In this document: positions 1 through 6,116 of the stretch, piece after piece
How positions within the stretch are numbered: the stretch's first letter is position 1
Layout of the letters: the number at the start of each line of letters is the position of its first letter
Origin: an uncultured Flammeovirgaceae bacterium
GTDB taxonomy: Bacteria > Bacteroidota > Bacteroidia > Cytophagales > Cyclobacteriaceae
DNA: 9,360 bases
Reading direction: 5' to 3'
Assembly (NCBI GenBank): GCA_946480685.1
Contig: CAMLLI010000102.1
Location: forward strand, 1-9,360
Translations under genes and position numbers: made by a program
Notes under the pieces: generated by a model
What the model was told of the DNA's origin: nothing
The model's database searches: none
Seen by the model: the letters and a program-made list of their open reading frames with translations, nothing else

Positions 1-1160
1 GGGTATTGAAAGGCTCTCCGTTGGTTGGCGCCAATCGAAACTTCTTTCGCAAGGTACTGGTGATATTCCAGTTTTCGTTTGCTATGACACTCATCATTGC
101 TACACTGGTAGTGCAGGAGCAGATCGAATATGCACAGCATCGCGATGCCGGCTATTCGCGCGAGAATATGATATACCAGTATATAACAGGCGACCTTGAT
201 AAAAATTACCAGGCCTATAAGAATGAGTTGCTGCAATCAGGTATAGCGGTGTCGGTAACCAAAACAAGTTCTCCGATCACAGAGGTATGGAGTAATTCTT
301 GGGAGTTTGGCTGGAACGGAAAGGACCCTCAAAGTAAAATTGTAGTAGATCGTTTTTATACAGATGAAGATATTGTTAATACCGCGGGTCTCACACTGGT
401 TGCCGGAAGAGATATGGACCTGGATAAATATCCTACGGATTCAACTGCATTGTTACTGAATGAAGCTGCGGTAAAGGCAATGGGTTTTGATAATCCGATA
501 GGAGAACTTATTACGGACAGCGGTACCGAGTGGCATGTAGTAGGCGTGGTAAAAGATTTTTTGTTGCGCTCGCCTTTCCAGAAAGTAAAGCCCATGGTAT
601 TGCAGGGAAGCAAAGGTTGGTTTTCGGTAATTCATATACGACTGAACCACAACCGGCCATTACACGAAAACGTGGCCGCTCTGGAGAAACTATATACGAA
701 ATACAACCCGGTATATCCGTTCGACTATAATTTTGTCGATGATGTATACAAGAAAAAGTTTGTTGACCAGGAGAAAACGCAAACCATTACCACCATCTTT
801 ACATCGCTTGCTATTTTTATATCATGCCTTGGTTTGTTGGGACTCTCAACTTATATTATTGAATCGCGTGTTAAGGAAATCGGAATTCGCAAAATACTGG
901 GCGCTTCGGTTGCAAATATAGCGCGGCTGTTATCGAAGGATTCCATGCGAATGATTATCGTAGGTATATTGCTGGGATGTCCTTCCGCCTGGTGGGGACT
1001 TAATCAATGGTTGATGTCATTCGAGTATCGCACCACGATAAAGCTTTGGATATTCCTCCTGGCAGCAGCAGCCATTATATTTATTGCCGGCCTCACCATC
1101 GTGGTACAAGTTATAAGGGCTGCACACGCCAACCCGGTTCGGAGCTTAAAGCAGGAATAA
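1..1160 (+). CDS. FtsX/MacB-family ABC transporter permease, C-terminal half (5' partial)
   Basis: Permease subunit of a MacB-like ABC exporter in the inner membrane. Such proteins move or release envelope substrates using energy from a separate ATPase; the substrate here is unknown. The first possible start (TTG at 6) is internal: the preceding in-frame codon is Val, giving VLKGSPLVG, the usual stretch before the second half of Bacteroidota permeases of about 800 aa. So roughly half the protein lies before the window. Numbering from the Leu/TTG at 6: transmembrane helix about 15-36, extracytoplasmic MacB-PCD-like domain about 37-260, then FtsX helices near 262-285, 314-336 and 347-371. The cytoplasmic coupling loop carries RVKEIGIRKILGAS (288-301), the hallmark of the family, and the protein ends with the typical ANPVRSLKQE. 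No ATPase gene is visible; the gene is closed by a strong terminator. Very sure of the family, not of the cargo. Confidence 0.93.
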   Translation, partial: VLKGSPLVGANRNFFRKVLVIFQFSFAMTLIIATLVVQEQIEYAQHRDAGYSRENMIYQYITGDLDKNYQAYKNELLQSGIAVSVTKTSSPITEVWSNSWEFGWNGKDPQSKIVVDRFYTDEDIVNTAGLTLVAGRDMDLDKYPTDSTALLLNEAAVKAMGFDNPIGELITDSGTEWHVVGVVKDFLLRSPFQKVKPMVLQGSKGWFSVIHIRLNHNRPLHENVAALEKLYTKYNPVYPFDYNFVDDVYKKKFVDQEKTQTITTIFTSLAIFISCLGLLGLSTYIIESRVKEIGIRKILGASVANIARLLSKDSMRMIIVGILLGCPSAWWGLNQWLMSFEYRTTIKLWIFLLAAAAIIFIAGLTIVVQVIRAAHANPVRSLKQE

Positions 1161-1210
1161 AGACTGCTTTTGCACAGCCGTATCCTATAAATCGATATAG
1201 CATATGATAA

Positions 1211-1250
1211 AAGAGCACATCTATAGTCGGATGTGCTCTTCTTTTATTGT
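1211..1250 (+). terminator. Rho-independent terminator of the ABC permease gene
   Basis: Perfect 10-bp stem, AAGAGCACAT at 1211-1220 and ATGTGCTCTT at 1231-1240. One further C-G pair is possible inside, leaving a loop of about 8 nt. A T-rich run (CTTTTATTGTTTCTTTTT) follows. It lies 50 bp after the stop codon. The minus-strand side lacks a T tract, so it should work mainly for the plus strand. Confidence 0.88.
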
Positions 1251-1286
1251 TTCTTTTTGCCAGTATATCAGAACGTTATATATAGT

Positions 1287-1499
1287 TCATATTTCTAATG
1301 TCAAATTAATATCCCTTCCGGATACCATGACTGCAGTTCCTCCGTTAAATTCATAACAGTCTTGTGACTTTCTTCTTTTACATCCATCCAACGGATGCAC
1401 GGTGAATACTTCGGATACTATATGTAATCCGGAAGCACGAACACGGAGGTATGTTTTTTTAACAGCGGCATAATATGTCTTTGATTCAGAAACTAACAT
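1287..1499 (-). CDS. Possible small hypothetical protein, 70 aa, antisense to the SDR start
   Basis: Open reading frame on the minus strand filling most of the 1251-1474 spacer and overlapping the first 25 bp of the SDR gene head to head. I do not recognise the product. The C-terminal half (HPLDGCKRRK, then CYEFNGGTAVMVSGRDINL) reads like a small folded domain rather than random translation, with two cysteines and a basic patch. Against it: three AGA/AGG arginine codons, no obvious ribosome binding site, and an overlap with a better-supported gene. A later start than the ATG at 1499 would remove the overlap, but no ATG is available until near the C-terminus. It could be a real lone small gene, a remnant, or chance. 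Confidence 0.3.
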   Translation of the reverse strand: MLVSESKTYYAAVKKTYLRVRASGLHIVSEVFTVHPLDGCKRRKSQDCYEFNGGTAVMVSGRDINLTLEI

Positions 1500-2509
1500 C
1501 TTTAAACCGTGGCTTGCTGTATGGTGCAGCAGGCGTAACGGCGTTGCTGGTTGCCCGAGCCGTGTATAAAGAAGCTACTAAATATAGCTTAAAAGATAAG
1601 GTTGTGCTGATAACCGGTGGTTCGAGAGGACTCGGCCTGGTGATGGCGCGTATGCTCGCAGCAAAAGGAGCGAGACTTGCTATATGTGGTCGCAATGCAG
1701 AGTCGCTGGAAAAAGCAAAAGAAGAGCTTGAAGCAGCCGGTGCAGAAGTTATAGCGGTGAAAGCTGATGTAACACACGTAACCGAAGTAAACCGGTTGAT
1801 CGCGAAAGTTATCCGCCACTACGGTGTTATAGATATACTGATCAACAACGCAGGTATAATTCAGGTTGCACCGCAGGAAGCTACTGAAGTGAAGGACTAT
1901 AAAGAGGCTATGCAGACAAATTTCTGGGGACCTCTTTACACTATATTTGCCGTTCTTCCACACATGCGCAGCCAGGGCGGTGGCAGAATTGTAAATATAA
2001 CTTCTATAGGCGGTAAAGTAGCCGTACCACATTTACTTCCCTATACCGCCAGTAAATTTGCGCTGGTAGGTCTTTCAGAAGGATTGCATGCGAGCCTGAA
2101 AGACAATAATATAATTGTTACAACGGTGGTGCCTGCGTTGATGCGAACCGGAAGTACAGGAAACATAAAGGTGAAAGGCGACCATGAAAAGGAGTATGCA
2201 TGGTTTAAAGTATCAAGCTCGTCTGCGTTGCTTTCGGTGAAAGCCGAAACAGCTGCGTCCAGTATAATCAAGTCCATTGAATATGGGCGATCCGAAGCAA
2301 CGATTGGTCTTACCGCAAAGCTTGCTACTATCATACAGGGACTCGCGCCCGGTTTTGTAAGCGAAGCAATGGCTATGGTTGAGCGTTTGTTGCCTCAACC
2401 TGGTGACAATTATACCGAAGTAAAAACCGGCTACGAGAGCGAGTCAGCGCTGTCTGCTGCACTTGGTAAACGTACTGCCGCTGCTGCTCTGAAAAATAAT
2501 GAAACATAG
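1475..2509 (+). CDS. Short-chain dehydrogenase/reductase (SDR) with N-terminal membrane anchor
   Basis: NAD(P)-dependent oxidoreductase of the classical SDR family, 344 aa; the substrate cannot be read from sequence. Residues 13-30 form a hydrophobic segment that probably anchors it to the membrane. The Rossmann domain begins near 41: TGGSRGLG cofactor loop (47-54), Arg73 after the second strand (suggesting NADPH), NNAG (124-127), conserved Asn149, catalytic Ser177, and YTASK with Tyr190 and Lys194. The catalytic set is therefore complete. The tail after about 240 is longer than in a 250-aa core SDR and ends in an Ala-rich polar stretch. Start ATG at 1475 is chosen because it gives the hydrophobic N-terminus seen in related anchored SDRs; no Shine-Dalgarno is close (a GGAGGT at 1445-1450 is too far). 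Transcription probably starts in the spacer after the 1211 terminator. Followed 53 bp later by a small unknown gene. Confidence 0.92.
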   Translation: MSLIQKLTSLNRGLLYGAAGVTALLVARAVYKEATKYSLKDKVVLITGGSRGLGLVMARMLAAKGARLAICGRNAESLEKAKEELEAAGAEVIAVKADVTHVTEVNRLIAKVIRHYGVIDILINNAGIIQVAPQEATEVKDYKEAMQTNFWGPLYTIFAVLPHMRSQGGGRIVNITSIGGKVAVPHLLPYTASKFALVGLSEGLHASLKDNNIIVTTVVPALMRTGSTGNIKVKGDHEKEYAWFKVSSSSALLSVKAETAASSIIKSIEYGRSEATIGLTAKLATIIQGLAPGFVSEAMAMVERLLPQPGDNYTEVKTGYESESALSAALGKRTAAAALKNNET

Positions 2510-2562
2510 TCTGTCTTGGCATGATAATTTAGTTAGTATTCAATCCATTAAAATTTACAACC

Positions 2563-2850
2563 ATGCTTACATTTGAACCGGAACAAGGCTATACCGAGGT
2601 GTTTGAGCCAAACTATAACACCATGTCGTTAATGGTAGAAGCAAAAACAGCGTGTAACGAGGTTTACCTGAAGACTGGCGCCAACGCCAATCGCACTTAC
2701 AATATGCGTTTCTGCCGTGCCGCTACCGCAGAAGAAGTTGAAAGATATACTGCGCTGAAATATAGCTCACCATACTTTCCATATAGCTCGTACAAGCAGC
2801 GACTTACTTCGCCTGAAAAACCAGCATACAAACAACACATATTTGCCTGA
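2563..2850 (+). CDS. Hypothetical protein, 95 aa
   Basis: Not recognised. A soluble, Tyr-rich small protein with no signal peptide or membrane segment, two cysteines (32 and 51) and a Tyr/Ser/Pro-rich C-terminal third (residues 67-95: repeated YSSPYFPYSS-like aromatic residues). The ATG at 2563 follows an A-rich leader (AAAATTTACAACC), the kind of start context common in Bacteroidota, which rarely use strong Shine-Dalgarno sites. It lies 53 bp after the anchored SDR on the same strand, so the two may be co-transcribed. The frame is uninterrupted and codon choice resembles its neighbours, supporting a real gene. Function unknown. Confidence 0.6.
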   Translation: MLTFEPEQGYTEVFEPNYNTMSLMVEAKTACNEVYLKTGANANRTYNMRFCRAATAEEVERYTALKYSSPYFPYSSYKQRLTSPEKPAYKQHIFA

Positions 2851-2874
2851 TAGCAGGCAGCGCTTTGCGTTATA

Positions 2875-3060
2875 TTAATTGTCGCAGCATTTCCTGGAGA
2901 AATATAGTAATCGTAATTTCTCCAGGTAATTTGCTGCTGATACTTTGTTAAACCTCTCCACGCAGTTTCCGCTCATTCGCACAGCAGTCAGACTTGTGTC
3001 ACGTACCAGTTTGATAACTTTTTCAATCTCCTCATTCCGAAAAAACTTCAGGGATTTCAT
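2875..3060 (-). CDS. Possible small hypothetical protein, 61 aa
   Basis: Minus-strand ORF between the 95-aa protein and the second SDR. Not recognised. The product is basic and looks helical (MKSLKFFRNEEIEKVIKLV at the start), with no signal peptide. In favour: the start codon at 3060 is directly preceded by an AT-rich leader with the motif AACTATATAT, very like the leader abutting the start of the SRPBCC gene at 5262. Against: its last 20 codons coincide with a long inverted repeat (2884-2937), which could instead be a terminator or other structure for the upstream plus-strand gene. It is short, so chance is a real alternative. Confidence 0.37.
   Translation of the reverse strand: MKSLKFFRNEEIEKVIKLVRDTSLTAVRMSGNCVERFNKVSAANYLEKLRLLYFSRKCCDN
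2884..2937. repeat. Long imperfect inverted repeat (hairpin)
   Basis: Perfect 11-bp arms CCTGGAGAAAT (2893-2903) and ATTTCTCCAGG (2916-2926) around a 12-nt loop, flanked by a second perfect pair, GCAGCA (2884-2889) and TGCTGC (2932-2937), separated by a small internal loop. It starts 33 bp after the stop of the 95-aa gene. There is no T tract on either side, so it is not a classic intrinsic terminator, but it could stabilise the mRNA 3' end or stop transcription weakly. Confidence 0.7.
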
Positions 3061-3078
3061 AACTATATATTTATAGTT
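3061..3078. repeat. AT-rich inverted repeat abutting the 3060 start codon
   Basis: AACTATA (3061-3067) and TATAGTT (3072-3078) are perfect inverted arms around TATT. The left part is the 10-mer AACTATATAT also found at 5229, 5248 and, inverted, at 1278-1287. It touches the start codon of the possible 61-aa gene. It may be a promoter or operator element; AT-richness alone could also produce it. Confidence 0.45.
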
Positions 3079-3115
3079 TATATACTAACGGCTCAAAGCT
3101 CACGACTCGAAGCTG

Positions 3116-4048
3116 CTATTTAAAGCTTACGGAAGAGTTCGAAGCCGTTGAATAGTCTCCGCTCTCACCACCCGTTGTCTGATTAATTTGATCGCGTTCC
3201 ATACGCGAAGGAGCGTGTTCAGATCGTACACGACCTTGCGCTTCGGTCTTATCACTCGGCTCCATAATTTTGCGTGTACTCTTCGCTGTACTTTCATCGG
3301 GCATAAGCTTCGACTTCAATACATTCAGTTTCGCTTTCGCTCCGGATATAACGCTGCTTTCTCCGTTCATAAGTGCTTCGTAACCATCCTTCGCTACATC
3401 TTCAGCCGTAGCTAGTTTCTCTTCCTTATATGTCACCGTATTTTCAGCGTGTGCTTTATGGAAGAAATCGGTGTCCGTTGCACCCGGCAACAATACGGTT
3501 ACCGTTATATTGGTATCTTTTAATTCATTTGCCAGCGCTTCTCCAAACGATACTACAAAAGCTTTGGTAGCAGCATATATAGATAGCAATGGTATAGGCA
3601 TTTTACCAGCTTCAGATCCTAACTGCATTATCTTTCCACGGTTGTTTGCCATCATATCGGTTAGGAAATATTTAGTGAGCGATATAAGTGATACAATGTT
3701 GAGTTGTATAATATCCAAACTCCGCTCCAGTTCAATATCTATAAAATTACCCCACTCACCCTGGCCTGCATCGTTAATAAGAAATTCTACTTCGATGCCC
3801 TTTTGCTTTACCGCATCGTATATTTCACTTGCTGCATTCGGATTAAAAAGATCTTTTACAAGGGGTATAATATCTACAGTACTCTGTTGTCCTAATTCAT
3901 CAGCAACCTGCTGAAGTCTTTCTTCACTTCTCGACACGAGAACCAGGTTATACCCGTCACGGGCAAACAGCTTTGCCAGCTCGTAACCTATACCGCTTGT
4001 AGCGCCTGTAATTAAAGCGTATGTCTGTTTTTTGTTTGTTGCTTTCAT
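3116..4048 (-). CDS. Short-chain dehydrogenase/reductase, COG0300 (DltE-like) type
   Basis: Cytoplasmic NAD(P)-dependent SDR oxidoreductase, 310 aa from the ATG at 4048; substrate unknown. Motifs: TGATSGIG cofactor loop (14-21), Arg40 after the second strand (suggests NADPH), NDAG (92-95, where most SDRs have NNAG), Asn117, catalytic Ser145, and YAATK with Tyr158 and Lys162. PGATDTDFF (188-196) is the usual PG motif after the active site. From about 252 onward the tail is polar, Ser/Thr/Glu-rich and probably disordered, making it some 50 aa longer than a core SDR. The frame stays open to an ATG at 4111, but the extra 21 residues precede the natural SDR N-terminus and do not look like a signal peptide, so 4048 is preferred. 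Divergent from the 91-aa gene at 4223, with an inverted repeat between them. It shares only general SDR motifs with the anchored SDR at 1475, so the two are not a recent duplication. Confidence 0.92.
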   Translation of the reverse strand: MKATNKKQTYALITGATSGIGYELAKLFARDGYNLVLVSRSEERLQQVADELGQQSTVDIIPLVKDLFNPNAASEIYDAVKQKGIEVEFLINDAGQGEWGNFIDIELERSLDIIQLNIVSLISLTKYFLTDMMANNRGKIMQLGSEAGKMPIPLLSIYAATKAFVVSFGEALANELKDTNITVTVLLPGATDTDFFHKAHAENTVTYKEEKLATAEDVAKDGYEALMNGESSVISGAKAKLNVLKSKLMPDESTAKSTRKIMEPSDKTEAQGRVRSEHAPSRMERDQINQTTGGESGDYSTASNSSVSFK

Positions 4049-4160
4049 GCTGATCCAATTTTTTAGTGAGGTGGAATAAAATAGTGCCCGTTGCATGCTG
4101 CGTTTCTTCAAGTGTGGAATAGTATTTGATTTTCAGAACTATAGCATTTGGACACTCGAC

Positions 4161-4179
4161 CTGCGCTGTCTCAGCGCAG
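4161..4179. promoter_or_regulatory. Perfect inverted repeat in a divergent spacer, possible operator
   Basis: CTGCGCTG (4161-4168), TCT, CAGCGCAG (4172-4179): a perfect, GC-rich 8-bp inverted repeat inside an otherwise AT-rich spacer. It lies 43 bp before the 4223 start and 112 bp before the divergent SDR start at 4048. That is a natural place for a repressor or activator site serving both genes, or for a 5' leader hairpin of the 4223 mRNA. No T tract follows on the plus strand (CATGTGGGTTTATAAG), so it is not an obvious terminator. Confidence 0.5.
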
Positions 4180-4222
4180 CATGTGGGTTTATAAGTATAT
4201 ATTTTAATCGGAGATATATTGA

Positions 4223-4498
4223 ATGAACACAAGTCATCCTACACAACACTTCTATGAAGCATTTACCGGAGAGGAAGCCGCTTTACACGAACTTACACTT
4301 GATGCACTCGGCACTCCGTATACACGCATCGATAATCACGTTGATGCCGAACAGAAATCCATCCGGTTCTATGTGAAAGAGAAGAACCATCACTTTGAAG
4401 ATATGAAAGTGAATATTGTAGACCGCTGTTTAAAGAACAAGGATCTGAATTCGAAGTTTGAATCACGGTTAGGAGATTATCAGAAGATATTGTTATGA
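4223..4498 (+). CDS. Hypothetical protein, 91 aa
   Basis: Not recognised. Small, charged and His-containing, probably cytoplasmic, with no signal peptide or membrane helix. The first third looks helical (FYEAFTGEEAALHELTLDAL), the middle alternates like a beta strand (KSIRFYVKEKNHHF), and the end is again helical and basic (KNKDLNSKFESRLGDY). The start is supported by a GGAG at 4210-4213, 9 nt before the ATG, one of the few Shine-Dalgarno-like sites in the window. Divergent from the SDR at 4048 and 164 bp before the DUF4142 gene. An intact frame and neighbour-like codon use argue that it is real; the function is unknown. Confidence 0.62.
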   Translation: MNTSHPTQHFYEAFTGEEAALHELTLDALGTPYTRIDNHVDAEQKSIRFYVKEKNHHFEDMKVNIVDRCLKNKDLNSKFESRLGDYQKILL

Positions 4499-4662
4499 TG
4501 ATGCATGCACTATATATACGGAAGGTGTAGTAGTATGAGACATGTTAGTGTGGAATGCCATGATAGTTGTGTACCGGTATAGGCAACGGGTTACCCATCG
4601 CATATACTCCGGCAATTGTAGAAGGAAGGGAATAATTTTTACGCGAATGGAGAAAAACAAAA

Positions 4663-5208
4663 ATGCGTATGTGGAAAAAACTAGCTGGAGTGGCACTTAT
4701 GGCAACTGTGATGGTTGCAGGTGCATGTGATGATGACGATGATGGTGACAACCGCGATCTATCACAACAAGACAAGAACTTTATTACGATGGCTTCTTAT
4801 GGAAATCGTGCTGAAGTAGAGTTGGGTGCGTTGGCAGCATCAAAGGGAAATTCAGACGCGGTAAGAATGTACGGAAACATGATGGTAGACGAACATGAAG
4901 ATGCACTGGATGACCTTGAAGATATAGCTGATGATTTCGATGCCGATTTTCCTACGGGCCTGGATGCTGAGCACCAGGAGAAAAAGGAAATGCTGATGGC
5001 TTTATCCGGATATTCGTTTGATACAGCCTATATGCATAGCCAGGTAGTAGACCATGAGAAAACAGAAGCACTGTTCGAAACAGAAGTGGCAAGCGGCAAG
5101 GAGCAGCGTTTAAAAGATTATGCGAATAATCTGTTGCCGCACATTCGCATGCATCTTCATAAAGCTGATAGTATCCTAACTGTACTTGAAGATGATAATG
5201 GCGACTAG
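4663..5208 (+). CDS. DUF4142 ferritin-like-fold lipoprotein
   Basis: DUF4142 (PF13628) protein, 181 aa, predicted four-helix bundle of unknown biochemical role; members are often found with stress genes. Residues 1-21 are a lipoprotein signal peptide ending in the lipobox VAGAC, with Cys22 the lipidated residue. Directly after it comes DDDDDGD, an acidic stretch that in Bacteroidota can act as a surface-export signal, so the protein may sit on the outside of the outer membrane (inference). Helix 1 (about 37-60) carries NRAEVELGALA. Helix 2 (about 64-90) carries MMVDEHEDAL, matching the family's M-x-x-DH region with one inserted residue. Helix 3 (about 119-144) carries VVDHEKTEALFE, and the last helix (about 146-175) has His160, His164 and His166. 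The ATG at 4663 is favoured; the ATG at 4669 would also leave a working signal peptide. It lies 53 bp before the SRPBCC gene and may be co-transcribed with it. Confidence 0.88.
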   Translation: MRMWKKLAGVALMATVMVAGACDDDDDGDNRDLSQQDKNFITMASYGNRAEVELGALAASKGNSDAVRMYGNMMVDEHEDALDDLEDIADDFDADFPTGLDAEHQEKKEMLMALSGYSFDTAYMHSQVVDHEKTEALFETEVASGKEQRLKDYANNLLPHIRMHLHKADSILTVLEDDNGD

Positions 5209-5224
5209 GATCATTACAACAGTT

Positions 5225-5257
5225 GTATAACTATATATTAAGGGTATAACTATATAT
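5225..5257 (+). repeat. Tandem 14-bp direct repeat before the SRPBCC gene
   Basis: GTATAACTATATAT occurs perfectly at 5225-5238 and 5244-5257, a 19-bp period (close to two helical turns). A third shortened copy, ATAACTATG, runs into the start codon at 5262. It sits in the 53-bp spacer between the DUF4142 and SRPBCC genes. It could be a pair of protein-binding sites on one face of the DNA, a promoter, or slippage-prone AT-rich sequence. Confidence 0.65.
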
Positions 5258-5261
5258 AACT

Positions 5262-6068
5262 ATGCTCGATCAAAATTCAGGCGAACTCAATGCCGTCCAA
5301 CTTCCGCCGGCTACCGGGTCAAGTGTTATTAATATAAGTTTTGGTGAACGGATAGCATCCGTATTAGGAGGCTTAGCGCTGGCATCGCTGGCCATGCGAA
5401 ATCTGAAGCAGCCGAAAAATATAGCGATGCTTTTGAGTGGTGGCTACCTCGTAGTGCGCGGAGCAACGGGCTATTGTGCACTCAATACAAGGTTGCAAAG
5501 AAATACCATATACAAGCGCGCATCGGCTATTCAGATTTCCAATGTACTGACGATTAACAGGCCGCGCTCTGAAGTATATGCCTTCTGGCGCAAACTTGAA
5601 AATCTGCCGCGCTTCATGAAACACCTCGCAGATGTTACGCAGATCGATGAGACGCGTTCACATTGGACAGCCGCCATGCCACGTGGCCTCGGGCGGATTT
5701 CCTGGGAAGCAGAAATTACAGACGATCGACCGGATGAATATATAGCCTGGCAATCACTTCCCGGAAGTCTCATTGATAATGCAGGCTCCGTTGTGTTCAG
5801 AGACGCAGCTGGTATAGAAGGTACGGAAGTTAGGGCTGTTATATCGTACAGGCTACCCGCCGGTGATGCTGGTGCCCTGGCCGCTAAACTTATCAACCCG
5901 GTAGCAGAACAATTAATCCGAAAAGATCTGCTTCGGTTTAAAACTATTCTGGAGACTGGTAAAGTGCCGGAAGACGATAAATATTCCGCACAGCTTAAAG
6001 ATAAGACGCGCACCAAGATATCGCGGATGAAACGCCATGAGGATGCTATTTTAAAGCGAAGCCATTAA
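5262..6068 (+). CDS. Membrane-anchored SRPBCC (polyketide cyclase/dehydrase-like) protein, COG5637-like
   Basis: Two-part protein of 268 aa. Residues 28-72 hold two short hydrophobic segments separated by RNLKQPKN, resembling the DUF2892/YgaP-type membrane region (FGERIASVLGGLALASLAMR). Residues about 92-232 form an SRPBCC domain, a cup-shaped fold that binds hydrophobic ligands. Its recognisable family signatures are INRPRSEVYAFWRKLENLPRFM, WQSLPGSLIDNAGSVVF, GTEVRAVISYRLPAG, and the closing QLIRKDLLRFKTILETG. Ligand and reaction are unknown; 'cyclase/dehydrase' is only the family's historical name. The C-terminal tail (about 235-268) is lysine/arginine-rich. The ATG at 5262 is the only sensible start and is preceded by AT-rich repeats with no Shine-Dalgarno. 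It follows the DUF4142 lipoprotein by 53 bp and ends at a strong hairpin terminator. These two families do co-occur with stress genes, but a joint role is inference. Confidence 0.9.
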   Translation: MLDQNSGELNAVQLPPATGSSVINISFGERIASVLGGLALASLAMRNLKQPKNIAMLLSGGYLVVRGATGYCALNTRLQRNTIYKRASAIQISNVLTINRPRSEVYAFWRKLENLPRFMKHLADVTQIDETRSHWTAAMPRGLGRISWEAEITDDRPDEYIAWQSLPGSLIDNAGSVVFRDAAGIEGTEVRAVISYRLPAGDAGALAAKLINPVAEQLIRKDLLRFKTILETGKVPEDDKYSAQLKDKTRTKISRMKRHEDAILKRSH

Positions 6069-6116
6069 GTAAACAATTAGTCGTATATATTTTAGTCATA
6101 TATAATATAGCTATGC

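Noticed and set aside
6..8. TTG at 6 as the true start of the ABC permease
   Set aside because: The upstream codon is in frame and the resulting VLKGS context is the internal sequence of full-length family members. The protein would otherwise lack its first half.
1445..1462. GGAGGT followed directly by ATG TTT TTT TAA, a tiny leader ORF
   Set aside because: The Shine-Dalgarno has no spacing to this ATG and is too far from the SDR start at 1475; probably chance.
1589..2032. 147-aa minus-strand ORF inside the anchored SDR
   Set aside because: Cys/Tyr/Phe-rich shadow of a well-supported gene with intact motifs on the other strand.
3471..3914. 147-aa plus-strand ORF inside the second SDR
   Set aside because: Antisense shadow; the minus strand carries all SDR motifs.
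4049..4111. 21-residue N-terminal extension of the second SDR from the ATG at 4111
   Set aside because: It adds residues before the normal SDR start, with no signal-peptide character, and would run into the divergent control region.
4572..4612. CCGGTATA and TATACTCCGG as a regulatory hairpin before the DUF4142 gene
   Set aside because: Only eight pairs with a bulge and a loop of about 20 nt; not convincing.
4616..4640. TTG with TAATTTTT as a Bacteroidota promoter for the DUF4142 gene
   Set aside because: The last base of the -7 element does not match, and the 14-nt spacing is shorter than the usual 19-21.
5216..5226. ACAAC-A-GTTGT palindrome as a terminator of the DUF4142 gene
   Set aside because: Five pairs with a 1-nt loop cannot form a hairpin, and no T run follows.
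5531..6016. 161-aa minus-strand ORF inside the SRPBCC gene
   Set aside because: Ser/Arg-rich shadow translation; the plus strand matches SRPBCC throughout.
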